64,000 nt of DNA, from contig JALECJ010000257.1 in NCBI GenBank assembly GCA_023515745.1, positions 1,986,687 through 2,050,686 on the forward strand. Direction: 5' to 3'. Shown one piece after another: positions 25,094 through 38,085 of the stretch (its first letter is position 1; each line of letters starts with the position of its first letter). The notes under the pieces were generated by a model. The model saw only the letters and a program-made list of their open reading frames with translations, ran no database searches and was not told the DNA's origin. The translations under genes were made by a program, and so were the position numbers. Source of the stretch: Amoeboaphelidium protococcarum. Its lineage: Eukaryota; Aphelidiomycota; Aphelidea.

Positions 25094-27118
25094 ATGGCAG
25101 ATTCTAATAGTAGTACTAAATAGACAAGTATGTTTCAACCACCAGAGTCATCTTTGAACCATGAGAACAAGAGACATCTGCTGAACATGGAACAGTATCA
25201 GTCAATGTACAGGGAGTCTGTGCAATAGCCTGAATAGTTTTGGAGTCGTCTAGCTATGGATAACTTGTCTTGGATTAAGCCATTTGGTAAAGTGTTCGAA
25301 GGAAGTTTTGCGGATGGATAGGTGAAATGGTTCAGTGATGGTGAGTTGAATGTCTGTTACAATTGTGTTGATCGACATGCTCAGCGTGATCCTTCTTAGA
25401 TAGCCATTATTTGGGACCAGGATTAGCCTGGATAAAGTGTCAAGATTACGTACGGGGAGTTACTTGATCAAGTTTGTCAGCTGGCTAATGCTCTCAAATC
25501 TCTTGGTGTTAAGAAGAGGGATGTCGTGGCGATTTATATGCCCATGGTACCTGAGGCTGTGTACGCAATGCTGGCTTGTGCTCGTATTGGTGCAATACAC
25601 AATGTAGTGTTTGCCGGATTCTCGTGTGATGCATTACGTGACAGAATTAATGATGCTGGCTGTAAAGTTCTATTGACTGCGGACATTGGCAGACGTGGTG
25701 GGAAAAAGATTTAGTTGAAGCAGATTGTAGATGAGGCTCTTTATGAGTGTCCATCAGTGCAAAAGGTTTTACTATTCTGTCATAGCGGTGACGATTAAGC
25801 TTTGAAGGCCTAGTTTACAGCTGGAAGGGATGTATTTTGGTAAGAGTTTGTCGGTAAGTAGAGTAAATAGTGCGTAGCTGAACCTATGAATGCAGAAGAT
25901 CCCCTTTTCATTTTATATACTTCAGGTAGCACTGGGAAACCGAAAGGAATAATCCATACATAGGCTGGCTACTTGTTGGGCGCAATGACAACGTTGAAAT
26001 ACACTTTTGATCTTCATCCTGCGTCCGCTGGGGATGTATTTGCATGCGTTGCAGATGTTGGGTGGATAACCGGTCACTCTTACATTGTATACGGACCTCT
26101 GTCCAATGGTTGTACTACGGTCCTCTTTGAATCTATCCCCACCTACCCGACGCCATCAAGATATTGGTAGTTGATCGATGAACATAAGGTTACTCATTTC
26201 TATACCTCTCCAACTGCTATTCGTGCTCTCAAACGGCTTGGTGATTAGCATGTGGCCTCGGCTTAATTGTCATCTTTGAGAGTTATTGGCAGCGTTGGTG
26301 AGCCGATCAGTCCCGAGACTTGGATGTGGGTGCACTCCGTCGTTGGTAGAGGTCGGTGTGCAATTGTGGACACTTATTGGTAGACAGAGACGGGTTCTTT
26401 TATCATTGCACCATACGCATCGGTGACTAGTACAAAGCCTGGATCTGCTACATATCCTCAATTTGGCATTAAGCCAGTGGTGTTGGATCCCACCAATGGC
26501 CATGTGTTGTAAAGGATGGATGGTACTGATGATGAGGTGACTGGAGTTCTATGCCTTTCTCAGCCGTGGCCGTCTATGGCTCGTAGTATTTGGCAAGATC
26601 ATGATAGATTTAAGCAGACTTACTTTTCCGCATACAAGGGATACTATTTCACTGGAGACGGTGTCAGTGTGGACAAGGATGGATATTATTGGATAAAAGG
26701 CAGAGTTGATGATGTCATCAATGTGAGCGGGCATCGATTGTCAACAGCGGAAATTGAAAGTGCTCTTGTCCTATACAGTGGATGCTCAGAGGCGGCGGTA
26801 GTCGGTGTGCCTGATGACATCACTGGCCAGAGTATCCTGTGTTTTACTATTATCAAAGCTGAGATGCTGGCGCAGAAAGATGAGTAGATTATTCAAAAGG
26901 AATTGATTGCACAGGTCCGGCATCACATTGGACCTTTTGCGACCCCAAAGAGGATTTTGATTGTGAATGATCTTCCAAAGACTCGCAGTGGGAAGATTAT
27001 GAGACGGATATTGCGTAAAATTGCCAGTCATGAAGAGGATTAACTGGGCGATTTAAGCACTCTGGCTGATCCATCAGTTATCGACAGTCTCATAACCAAA
27101 ATTAAGTAGCTGACGTGA
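25094..27118 (+). CDS. ACS1: Acetyl-CoA synthetase
   Basis: 674 aa, single exon. AMP-forming enzyme that makes acetyl-CoA from acetate, ATP and CoA. Visible motifs in order: [19 protein letters not shown], the P-loop-like [11 protein letters not shown] (residue ~275), [29 protein letters not shown], and the C-terminal [12 protein letters not shown] whose Lys is the usual acylated regulatory site. No targeting peptide, so probably cytosolic and nuclear. Full family length. More than twenty Gln positions use TAG/TAA, including one in the conserved WQTETG (TAG). Confidence 0.96.
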
Positions 27119-27221
27119 TTCTGAATGTCACGGTAAGAAATTTGAAATTGATTAATTTTAATGTTCTAGTCGTTTTGTCACGTTCGAATCTTCTTTTCTT
27201 GAAATTCGGGCCGAAACTGTA

Positions 27222-28259
27222 ATGGCTAAAGAGAATCTTTTAATACGGTAACTGGTTGCCACCTAGTTGCTTCAGAATAGAAAAGGTCATTTAAACATTA
27301 GTAACCATGTCCTTAACTCTGATGTTACTCGCTTATAATTGAATTAGAATTTGACTGAGATACCTGATAGTCCAGAGTTCAAACTGCCTAGTAAAGACTT
27401 TAAAATCTAAAACAAGTCATAGTCTCTAACAAAAACGCCTCTGCTATATGATAGAATGTCGTACTCTATGGATCTACATCCGCTCATTAAGGAATCTGAA
27501 ATTGAAAGTGATTACAATAAAGAGTAAAGTATCGTAACGCCAAAGATCAAAGGTAAACCGCAAAGCACGGTACATCAGGGAACTCATTACGAGTACAGTG
27601 TCATGAACTACTTTCATCGCCTTAATCAAGATGAAACTGGTGTCCGCTTCAGTCTGCAATGCTGTGGAGGTAAGAGCGATGGTGGTGTGGATATCTGGGG
27701 CCAACTGCAGACTGCTGATAATAGTAAATAGTACAGAGTAGTGGTATAGTGCAAGAATATCAGTCGGAAAATGTCCGTTTCAACCGTGCGCGAGTTTGAG
27801 AACGTTTTGACGCGTCTCCATTCGGATCAGGCGGAGATTCAGAATTTTGTTTTATCGCGAAACAGAAAGAAGTCGCTTCTCAGTGGTGTAGATTCGTAGT
27901 AATTTATGAACGTGGAATCTGATAGTGCTTGGCAGTAGGAATCTCGGTTGGTGGGAGTTCTCGCTTGTACGTAGAATCTCTCTTCGACCGCGTTCAAGCA
28001 GTTTAAGAATTCTCCAATGTCGATGATATTTCTCCACTATGCAAAGTGCTCACTTGCTCTGCACTCTGGGGACGCGTTGAAATAGTACAAAGAACATGTA
28101 GTTCAATCAATACAAGTAAACGAAGCATTTTAACGCGATGCAAAGGGTATAGCTGACATTCTATTTATGCTCAAAACAAGTCCTCTTTCAATTTAATCAG
28201 TTTCTGATTCTTCTCCTGCTTCTGATGCTGTTGCTGCTATTACTAATGATTCTGTTTGA
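27222..28259 (+). CDS. RRG7-like PD-(D/E)XK domain protein
   Basis: 345 aa. The core has the restriction-endonuclease fold signature seen in the RRG7/DUF2034 family: HYEYSVMNYFHRLN, GGKSDGGVDIWGQL (Asp of the nuclease motif) and VVVQCKNISR (QxK). In yeast the family is needed for respiratory growth and is mitochondrial. The N-terminal ~110 residues are polar and not clearly a presequence. The C-terminus is a Ser/Ala/Asp low-complexity tail whose last 89 nt overlap the convergent gene 28171-29070. It starts 103 bp after the acetyl-CoA synthetase stop. Confidence 0.7.
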
Positions 28260-29070
28260 TGTGCTGTTTATGTAACTTGTACATTTATTAAATTCTTATG
28301 CTCTCCTCTTTAAGCATCTACTCTCTATACAGCGATTTAACAGTAGTACCTTCATCAGTAGATGATTACTTGACAATATCCAAGGATAATGATGATGATT
28401 ACTCTTTACGCAACAATTTGTTGGCATCAGCTTTACCCTTGATCTTTTTGGGAACTGCAAAACGCGGTGGCTCCTTCACTACATCATTGAACTTTACAGG
28501 TGGCGACGATGATGATGATTATTACTTCGTTGACTATTCTTCATCATCAAACTCTGTGCCAGATTATTATTGCTTAGCCAGTTTCTTCTTTTATTTCTAC
28601 TTGTCAAAGTGCTCCTGCAACTTTTACTTGCGACGGGTAGTCTTTTTAACTGATCGCGCGACCAGAGAGTTCAGCTGCTTTTAACTCGCAGTTGATTTCG
28701 CCTAATTGCCTTTCTATTTTTATAGAGGTACGCTTCTAGAGGAAGTAGAAGACTATGCAGCAGCACCATCATTCTCCTGCTTCTTTGATGCGGTCGACTA
28801 TTTGGCCATCTCAATCAATTATTGCATTCGTTTGAAAGAATTCGGAGTATCTTCATTAATATCATTACCACCACCGCGACTTTATTTACGTTTCCTCTTC
28901 TTCTACTTTGAGACTGACGATGCATAAGGATCTTGATCGTATCCATGATCTTTATCGCGTCTACACAATATAAATGCATTTAATACTGCGTTAACTACGA
29001 GTAAGCACTATATAACTTACCTTTACTGTAATAGTCTCTCCAACTTCTCTGGATGATACTTTTTGACCAT
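28171..29070 (-). CDS. CCDC137-like basic coiled-coil (nucleolar type) protein
   Basis: Exon 1 is 29021-29070, intron 28961-29020 (60 nt, GTAAGT...GTAG), exon 2 is 28171-28960; 279 aa. Very rich in Lys and Gln with predicted coiled coils and a short conserved-looking block VKFNDVVKEPPRFAVPKKIK, which recalls the CCDC137 family. Likely nuclear or nucleolar from its basic composition (inference). Gln is mostly TAA/TAG, including a six-residue run near the C-terminus. The last 89 nt overlap the 3' end of the RRG7-like gene on the other strand. Confidence 0.65.
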
Positions 29071-29209
29071 TTTTTATTAGACGGTTTTGTAAACGTTGCA
29101 AAACTAAAGGACACTTCGATTGCTTTTGAAAATTGTATAAAAAGCCTCTCAGATTTATATTAAATAGTCACCACTGTATATTGAATACTTATTAATATTC
29201 AGAGTAAGT

Positions 29210-30238
29210 ATGGGAAAGAAACCATTTATTGATAAGAAAAATGCGCGTACATTCCATGTTGTACACCGATCCATGAGAGATCCTCTGGCATATGATGAAA
29301 ATGCTAATCAGTACGTGTTAAAGGAGATATCAGACAATTAATAACGACCTGCTTAGGATGATGACGATCATAATCACGATAATGAATTCTCTGAACTGGA
29401 AGATGGCAGCGATGTTATGGTGGGAGAAGCTGCCAAGTACGGAATATATTATGAAGATTAGATGGAATACAATTATCTGTAGCATTTAAGGGAAGTTGGT
29501 TAATCACAAGATGCTGTGCTCATAGAAGCTCCAAAGAAGAATATTGTGCCAGATACACGCGCCGACCTCGATCTGCCTAATGAGATATTCGCGTCTCGAC
29601 GTGAGATTGATGCAGAGTTGTACCATGGCTTGAAAGCTGATGACTTAAATGACAATGTTGGTCTGCGCGAAGAAATGCTTGACCCGGATGTGCGTGATGT
29701 TATGGAGGCTCTTAGTGAGGCTGAAGAGTATCAAGACGCGTTTGATGAGGATTTTATTAAAGAGCTCAATGCCGGAGCTGAAGATTATGAAGATGGGTCA
29801 GACTTTAATGATGATTTAGACTCGGATGACTTGGATTTTGATAGTGATGTCGCGTCAATATCCGATGATGCTATTGAAGTTAAACGCCCAACTAGGCCAA
29901 TTATGAATGCGAAGAATGCACCATTGAACAGAGTAAAGAAAATGTCTAAACTGGAAGCTTTATCTAGCATGTCTCTATCCTCATCAGTGCTTCCGAGAAA
30001 TGATAAACTCAGTCTTTTGGATGATTAATTCGATAAAGTCATGAACTAGTACGATGATGACTGTATTGGAGAATTGCAGCCTGAAGATACTCTAGCCGAA
30101 TGTCAGAGTCAATTGAAAACTTCTAATCAGAGTCAAGAATAACTACTGGCCATGGACTTGAGTTAATTAGAGTCAGTAATGGACGAGTTCCTGCAAGACT
30201 ATGACTCTAAAGGTTACAAGCTCTCCAAAAAGCGATGA
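29210..30238 (+). CDS. LTV1: Ribosome biogenesis factor LTV1
   Basis: 342 aa, single exon. Starts MGKKPFIDKKNARTFHVVHRS, the conserved LTV1 N-terminus, followed by DPLAYDENANQYVL, a Tyr-containing acidic stretch, the LPNEIFASRREIDAELY block, a long acidic region and KLEALSSMSLSSSVLPRN before the C-terminus. LTV1 helps assemble and export the 40S subunit. Length is close to the fungal protein. Neighbouring NAT10, NOC4 and LTV1 all serve ribosome assembly but are not adjacent. Confidence 0.92.
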
Positions 30239-30757
30239 ATATTCTGAATAAATCAAAATTATACATTATTTGGATAGTTTAGGATTATTGTATGAGACAA
30301 TCTTAATAGATCTCAGTAATATTTCATCAAAAATTAAGCAGTTAGTACACAGTAGGCACTTAATCAAATCAATCACTCTTCAGTACAAGATGAGATGCGC
30401 CCCTTTTGAATAAATATCAACGCCACTCATCGCCAAGATCAGATCAGAGCCGAAATGGGACATGCGCCACAATCGGAAAGCAAAGCGCGAAAAGAGCCGA
30501 AAAGGTTTCGCTGAAAACGGCAAGCGCCTCTCTTACTTGTGACGTCTTGCATCATTCCTTCACTTTATCCGATTCGGGAAGTTTGCTCATTCATCAGCTG
30601 GAACGTCACAGTCAGTCATTTTTATCCTCAATTGCCATACTTTAGTGCATTTATTAAGTAGCGATTGTCGTTCTCTGTCTGTATTGAAAGCATTCATCTC
30701 CCCATTTCCTGCCTATTTCAACTTAAGTTAATTAGTAACTGGCTCAGTCGTCTCTAG
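30239..30757. promoter_or_regulatory. Intergenic region before the desaturase
   Basis: 519 bp. It holds an AT-rich left part (LTV1 3' end), then a GC-richer segment 30390-30560 with GCGCCACAATC and AAAGCGCGAAAAG strings and a TGACGTC (CRE-like) site near 30540. No gene seen. Confidence 0.4.
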
Positions 30758-32575
30758 ATGTTTACTCCAGATCCTGTGCTTAGCGACCCTGGCACGACGT
30801 ACACACTGTCGTCGGATAATTTGTGTAGTAACAAAGATGAAGAGAGTAATAACAAACATTGCCCTATGGCAGCGGGCACGAATTAATCTCCGTCGGCTTC
30901 TTTGCCATCGATGAATTTGGGAAGCGTCAATAAGATGATCTCTGGCATGTAGTAGTCGTCCACGGTATATAACGATGAGCGCATCAAGCGGGAAATTGCT
31001 GATAGTCAGGCCGTTCTGATTGTCTATAAGTAGAAGGTGTACAATGTGACCAAGTTTATGAAGGTGCACCCCGGTGGAAGTCTGCCTTTGATCTACCAGA
31101 ATGGCAAGTAGTCTACTGACTTTATCGATGCTTTCCATCCTCGCACGGACATTGATAAGCGTATCAAGCCGTACTATGTCGGCGAGTACGTCCAGTGTTT
31201 TGATTCGGTCGATGATACCGACTCTGCTATAAGCACATTATCTCCATCTCAGTCCGCTGCGAACAGTGATCGTGGTTCTGGTGTAGAATCTGATGCGTCT
31301 GATGTTCCGCTCGATGATGATACTGCTGCTGCTGCCTTGAGCCGTAAGGATTAGAGAGACTCTGCTTATCACAGCGAACTGGCTTCTCCTGTTGGAACTC
31401 CTGTTGTGGAGCTGCTTGGTTCTATCCTGGCTCGCAGTAGCTAGTAGGCTCGTGATATTTAATTTGCTGAAGCGTATGTTGAACTTCATCAGCGACTGAA
31501 GCGTGAAGGTTTCTATTAGCCATCATACGCCTTCTATGTGAGAAGGATTGCTCTGTTTTTCTGCTCTCTTAGTATGGCATTTGCAGTAGCTTATCTCTAT
31601 CCATCCAGTGCTCCACATCTGGTTCTGAGTGCTCTGCTGTTTGGCTTCACTTGGCATGGTCTGTCTTTCACTGTGCACGATGCTGGTCATCACTCAGTGA
31701 CTGGCGAGAAGAAGATTGATGACCTGTTCGGCTCTGTACTGGCCAGCTTCTGTGGTGGTTTGAGTATGCAGTGGTGGATGTGTAACCACAATGTGCATCA
31801 TATTGTCACCAATGATCCGGAGCATGATCCTGATATTCAGCATCTGCCTGTCTTTGCCGTATGTACCAAGCTGTTTAATAGTCTTTACTCTTCATTCTAT
31901 GAAAGAGTGATGGAGTTTGACGTTGTTGCTAGAACTCTGGTGTCTATGCAACACTACTTGTACTATCCTATCATGACTTTTGGTCGTTTTAATCTGTATG
32001 CCAACAGTTTGTCCTTCCTGCTTAATTTCAAGACTAACGATGGAAGAAAGTTGAGATGGCTGGAGCTGTGTGGAATGGCATTCTTCTGGACTTGGTTCGG
32101 ATACTTTTTGGTTGGTCATATCCAAGGTTGGGGATTGAGATTGATGTTCTTATACTTGAGTCATGCATTTACTGCTATACTTCATGTGCAGATCACTCTG
32201 TCTCATTTTGCAATGTCCACCGAGCCAGAGCAGGAGAATGAGCATTTCGCAGTCAAAGCTGCCCGCACCACGATGAATGTTGACTGTGAGGAGTGGATGG
32301 ATTGGTTTCACGGAGGCTTGCAGTTCCAGATTGAGCATCACATGTTCCCGCGTATTCCAAGGTGCCACTTTAGAAAGCTGGCTCCTCTGGTAAGACAGTT
32401 TTGCATTGAGTAGAGTTTGCCGTATTAGATTGATCACTTTTACGGCTCTAATCTGACAGTGCTCTCATCTCTAAAGAGTGTTGCCGATCAGGTTGGACAA
32501 TATGCGTAATCAGCATCGTCATCATTGCCCACTGGCGACCACAAAGATTCAATAAACGGTCTGAAGAGTGATTGA
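30758..32575 (+). CDS. Cytochrome b5-fused front-end desaturase
   Basis: 605 aa. An N-terminal cytochrome b5 domain carries the haem motif KVHPGGSLPLIY (residue ~105) and DAFHPRTD. A ~100-residue Ser/Ala linker follows, longer than usual, then a membrane desaturase with three His boxes: HDAGHHS (~307), WWMCNHNVHH (~343) and QIEHH (~523). The Gln in the third box marks front-end desaturases, such as delta-8 sphingolipid or delta-6 fatty-acid enzymes; the sequence alone does not decide which. With LCB2 in the same window a sphingolipid role is attractive but only inferred. Confidence 0.88.
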
Positions 32576-32761
32576 TTGATTCACTGATTGAATGGGATTT
32601 AATTATTATACTTTTCTTATTACATGCCGCATCTTTTCTACATTTTGGTACTACCATAGTAGTATTCAACGTTATGACGACTTTATTTAATGTCAGAGGC
32701 GGACCATAGTAATAAGGGAAAGTTTATCTAATTTATAAGTAGATTTAAAGTATGAAATGCT

Positions 32762-33982
32762 TCAAAGTTCATCACTGCGATCATGTTCGCTTTTATGACT
32801 GTTATCACCATCACCAGCAGATGATGAAGAAGAGGACCTAACTTTACCAAATAGACGAGTGATATCACGTTCATCTTCTTTACTTAATGATGCATCAGAT
32901 GGAAATATAACCTTGTACTCCACAAACAATTTGCCATATCTAGTTGGATCATTGTACAGCGGCATACCACGATCATATATAACATCCACAAATCCATCTG
33001 GTGTTATGCCTTCCCGGATTAATCTCAACTTGCTCAGACCATCCAGGTGCTCAATGTTATGCTCGAATCCAAGAAGAGACTCGGACAAGGTAATGAAATG
33101 AACACAATACAAATTATCTCCTTTACGACTGAACACTGGATGCGGCAATAGTTCGATGTGAAAGTTAATTGCACCAGGTACATGATCAGGCATCTCATCA
33201 GCCATACCATCAAATGACAACACATCTCCACTCTTCATTCCACGCTCGATTGACACGTCGACAATCTCAGATTCTCGGACAACCTTGGCACCTTGACAAT
33301 GCGGACATGTGCTCTTAATAATCTTACCTTTACCACCACACACGTCGCAAGTCGTCTACATCTATTGATACATTCCCGGGGCCAGCTGACGGCGTATAAC
33401 CTTAACACCTGAACCACCACACGTATGACAGTCTTTCACATCATCAGAACTTTTCGCTCCACTTCCTTGACACTGAGGGCAGAATTGTTATTTATCAACA
33501 TCTACCTCGATCACCTTGCCCAGATACAGATCTTTGAGATCAACAGGCAGAATCATATTGATATCGTGGCCTCGCTTCTTCTGAGATCCACCACCACGTC
33601 CACCACCATGACCACCAAAGCCGAATTGTCTAAACAGGTCGAACGGGTCATGGAAACCACCGCCAAATCCACCATGCTAGCCTTATTACTTCACACCTTC
33701 TTCGCCGTACTGGTCATAGAGCTTTCTCTTCTCCTCATCACTAAGCACCTCATACGCTTCACTGACTTCATGGAACTTCTCCTTCGCCGCCTCTCGCTCC
33801 TTCTCCGGCGTCTTGTCAGGATGGTATTTAATGGATAGTCGCTTGTATGCCCGCTTGATCTCATTCTTGCCTGCATCCCTCGAGACACCTAGAATGTTAT
33901 AATAGTCTTTGCCGCACTGTACCAGCACTATGCACAGCGATTATAATACACAGAGTATAAGAATAGCGGTTGATGGTTTCAT
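32762..33982 (-). CDS. SCJ1: ER-lumenal DnaJ (ERdj3/SCJ1 type)
   Basis: 406 aa. Signal peptide ([20 protein letters not shown]), J domain directly after it with the HPD motif ([11 protein letters not shown]), a Gly/Phe-rich stretch, then a type-I zinc domain with four motifs ([30 protein letters not shown]), the substrate-binding C-terminal domains, a Ser-rich acidic tail and a C-terminal SDEL, an HDEL-like ER retention signal. It would work with the ER Hsp70 (BiP). UAR codons occur in the signal peptide and zinc domain. Confidence 0.93.
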
Positions 33983-34212
33983 CTCTATTATTTATTTAAC
34001 TTACAAAAAAGTGGACCAATAAGTATGGATAAAAAGAGCCAAACTTTCATGAGCTGAGCGGCGAACGCGCGGGCGAGACTGAGCTCAAACTTTCAGTTGG
34101 TCTTACCACAACGTTATTAGCTGCTTGGTCAAATATGCAGACTAAAAATTTGATCACGTACTCAAATAATAAAATGATAGAATCTAGTTGAATAGAAAGG
34201 TCTATATTAATT

Positions 34213-37200
34213 TCAATTACGATGTTTCTTGGATTTCTTGTGGCTTTTTTGGTTACGCATTTTCTCCAACATTTGCTTGCCTTCTTTAGCAACTTCATCC
34301 ACGGTGGTGATCGGTCTCTTGTGCGTCTTTGAAGAACCGCTCTTTACACTAACTACGCCTGAGCCTTTCTTAGTCAACTGCTTTCCAGACACAGCATTCC
34401 AATCTTCATCTTTGCCGCCAATCGCATAAGCTGATAGATTCAGGCTGTCAATCATTTCGCGTTATCTCTACTTCAACTCGGAAATCTCTTTTCTACCAGC
34501 AGATTCCAATTCAGCATCCATATCCTCATCCAATTTGTCTTCCCATTCCTCCTTATCCATAACATTCTTCTTATTGTCTGATGCATCTTCAGTCGTCTAG
34601 ATCTATGGCTTAATCTCTTTAGCAATTTCAACACTCAACACATGCTTATAAAAGGCGACACACTTGCGTATGATTCTAACAAACAGAGCCAGTAATTGTC
34701 CAACAGGTATTTTCAACTCTGAAGCCACATCATCTACAGACTTCAATTGACATCCAATACCAAATAGAATGTTTCGCTAAATTGCAGAGAGATTCATGTC
34801 TTCACCATTTACAATTCTGTCATTGTCGTCATCATCCGCCTCTTCACGCGTCAATGGAACTAAAGAGCTAGCCTTGACAGTTTTCAGCTGATGATTAAAG
34901 AAATGCTGAGCTATAGTCGGCACAAGATCTAAAATGACATGATAATCCAGCATTGACTTTGCATACGACTCCAATCTCTTGATGTCATATGCAGTAAAAC
35001 TCTAATTAATCTGCTCTGAAGTAATCGGCGATTGATCCAACGGCATCTGATTGTCAGTATCACTAGACATCTACATTTGTCTGTTATAGGTATCCACAGA
35101 GTCCAATACGTGCAAGGCAGAATTAATAGAAAACTGACGGAACCCAAATCCACACAACGACAAGAAACGCTTCTTAAAGTCCAGAGTAAACTAGTTCAGC
35201 CACTGCGGGTCATATGAAGACTAACTACGCTCCAGTGTTCTCAACATGATGCAAGTATACTCTCCAGTGAGTTCATTCGCCGTCTATCTCAAGTAGACTG
35301 GGGTAAAGTTGGCGCGTTTCCAAAACTTGTTCAATTCAGGTGTCAGACCATAGGACACTCCAATCCAATGCAGCAATGGAGGCTTCTTCTCGGAAAGGGT
35401 GAGCAATAGAGGTGGCATCTAGCTGGCATCTCTAATGGTCAATTGCTCTGAATGCAGGGTAGACTTTGAGAGTTCCGAGTCATCTACCTTTTACAACTAA
35501 GGACCATCTAAATCTTCACTTGCAGCCTATAAATCCTCATTATCCATCTCATCGGTGCTCTAAATATTACCATTGTAGTAATCAAGAAGAAGCTCAAGCG
35601 CACGACTTCCGTATCCCATTCGGTTGTAATCAGGATGTACTGCAATACGAACCACTCTGGCACCGCTTAAAGTGGCGAAATCTTCATCTTGGAATTACTG
35701 ACTGATAGCCCAAGGAATCAGATCACCATCCGCCTTCTTACCGCGACTTAAACTCTACATTAAAGACTGACGTGAAATTTCTCCCTCCATGCAAGTCTAA
35801 ATCACTGCAAGAGGTTCCGGCAGGACACTTTCATCCTTGATTGGCGGCAGTAGGACGAACAACTAATGCGCAGGTGCATCAGACATCAACTACAAGTCAT
35901 TCGGGGTATTCTTATAATGACTGGCCACATACAAGTTCATCATTCTCTACAAGAATGCCTCAGACACGGGGTGAAAAGAGAACAAAGTATCACGATTGAC
36001 ATAGTAAAGGTCACACTCAGCCGGATGAGGGCAACCAGAATGAGATCTTGCAGCTGAGTTGACATCCAGACACAGCAGGTTGTTCAAACACTTCTCAGTC
36101 GGATCATCAGCTCCATATCTAATTGGTGTTTCGAGCTTGACTTCACGCAATGCACGCCCAGTGACAAACGACTTGCTAACATCTATGGAAGAACTGCTGG
36201 AACCTTCAATACTGCTCTTACCAGAAGCCTAATCACGCAGCTACTGCAGTAGCTTCAAACTCAGAGATCTACCGGTACCTTCATAACCATTGATAGTGGA
36301 CGCCATAAATACCAAATAAGGGCCGAGCAGCTTCTTGACAACTGGCAAAGGAATAGCAGCTGCCTCATCAATCACCACCAATTCGGCCTGACCCAGAACG
36401 TGAGCATCTTGAGGTCTAATGTACTAAATAGTCTGTCTATGATCTCTAAAGATATTGACACGCACAACAGCTTTATTGAAGTCCGGATTAGTTGACTGGT
36501 GTATATCATAATCAATATGCTGCTGGTAGCCAAGCGCGTCAAATGCTTTAAACATAATCTCAAACAGAGTCTTCAAATTCTCAGGCGATGGAGAGGTGAC
36601 AAAGATGTTCGAGTAACCATACGCAACAGCAGATGCCATTGCAATACCCAGTGCCGCAGATTTACCTCTACCACGAGCGGCGGTAAGACTGACAGTATTA
36701 CGCAAAGTCTTCTCACTGATGGCATCGATAAACTACTTCACAGCTTTGGCCTGATCAATTGTACGCGCCATTTTCACCAATGTACCGGCAGGCTATAAAT
36801 CTTTATACTCTTGTTGATACTGATTCAGCTCAACCTTTTGAGGATCCTCAATATCCGAGCTTAAAGTAGGCAATGCCGTCACCTTACGACCAGCTGAGAT
36901 TGGTAAGATATTGAGCTCATCATCAACAATCAGACAGTGCTCACACGCACCAAGCGATAAGATAAAGCGCTCATTAAAGCGACCAACAACATCATGATGA
37001 GACTCAGTTCTGTACCTAGAATGAACATCCATTGTCATAGAGTACAATTGCTTCAAAGATTTCATCGTGCGCAACAACAGCACACAAATACCACCACCTT
37101 CCACAGTCTCCACAGCGCGCGCCAGTAAATTCGGTGTGAGAGCCTCAAAATCCTGCAGCACACACATACCATACGTGTTTCCCAGAATCTTCTCAGACTC

Positions 37201-37536
37201 CTTGTAGTAACAGTATCTGATATCGGTGCCAGCGATAAACAACTCGAACGGATCCTGCTCATCAGCCTCGCGCAATCCATTCTTGATCTGTTTCTAGATC
37301 TGTTTCATTCTCTTCTTACGGTGCGTTGTGAAACCCAATTCTTTCTTGTAGCACCAGAGCACGGACGGTTTCGCAGCGACGCGCGCCTTGGACAGCATGT
37401 AGTGCAAGAACATCACCTGGTCTCTGCCGCGATCACCCACCACCACGAAGAAGGATCTGTGGTTACTCTTCACTCCATTCTCAATCAGAGTCCTAATTCT
37501 ACTATCTACCTTCTTCTTTACCAAAGGAGGTCCCAT
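34213..37536 (-). CDS. NAT10: RNA cytidine acetyltransferase (NAT10/Kre33)
   Basis: 1107 aa, single exon from MGPPLVKKKVDSRIRTLIEN to a basic tail KKSKKHRN. Domains in order: the N-terminal TmcA-like part (VVVGDRGRDQVMFLHYML), an ATPase/helicase domain with P-loop TAARGRGKSAALG (~residue 285) and the Walker B-like VVIDEAAAIPLP, a GNAT acetyltransferase fold with VVRIAVHPDYNRMGYGSRAL (~residue 630), and a C-terminal RNA-binding part. It makes N4-acetylcytidine in 18S rRNA and some tRNAs in the nucleolus. Length matches yeast and human proteins. It shares an 88-bp divergent promoter with the small gene at 37625. Confidence 0.95.
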
Positions 37537-37624
37537 TTTAATAATATCAACGCGTCAGTATTTTTATAGAATGAAAATATGTCAATAGTGATATTTAAAT
37601 TGAGGAAGAAAAGATGAATTAAAA

Positions 37625-38085
37625 ATGAAAAATGATCAAACCTTGGCGATTTGCACTTTGGCTATCGTGACTTCCGTAGACAAGACCTTTATTGTGAGTA
37701 CAGTATATAATCAAAATGTCTGTCTTGAGTGCAGTACGTTGTTATTGATTCCTCCAACTTCTTGTGCGGTATAGCGCTCATTTGACGCGTCAAAGAATTT
37801 ATTGTTCGATCATTTGATGTCTTTTGATCGCAGATTTTCTCCAAGTTGATGTTCTTTTCACATTTACCGCCAGTTATGAGATGATCGATCGTTAAGTTCA
37901 TGCTACATCGAAAGCTGCGCATCCGGAAGAAGTGTTCTGGAATTTATAATTAATGATCACACGAGACGAGACTGTAGAGGGGTGAACATTGTAAAGTTGA
38001 TATGTTTCAGTACACTGTAACAGAAGGCTGTGATGTAGTGAACACTGATTTGGAAGCGGAGGATCTGTTGAGGACAGATGAATGA
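37625..38085 (+). CDS. Small spliced gene, unknown function (model uncertain)
   Basis: A four-exon model fits: 37625-37693, 37735-37768, 37834-37973, 38011-38085, with GT-AG introns of 41, 65 and 37 nt and a total of 318 nt (105 aa, TGA stop). The product begins MKNDQTLAICTLAIVTSVDK, then YVVIDSSNF and a polar acidic C-terminus. An unspliced reading from the same ATG also stays open for about 75 codons, so the exact structure is unsure. No family recognised. Intron 2 carries a 14-bp palindrome TTTGACGCGTCAAA at 37781-37794. Confidence 0.4.

Noticed and set aside
31538-32413. Desaturase as a separate 291-aa gene
   Set aside because: Upstream TAG codons read as Gln and join it to a cytochrome b5 domain; downstream TAG codons extend it to TGA at 32575.
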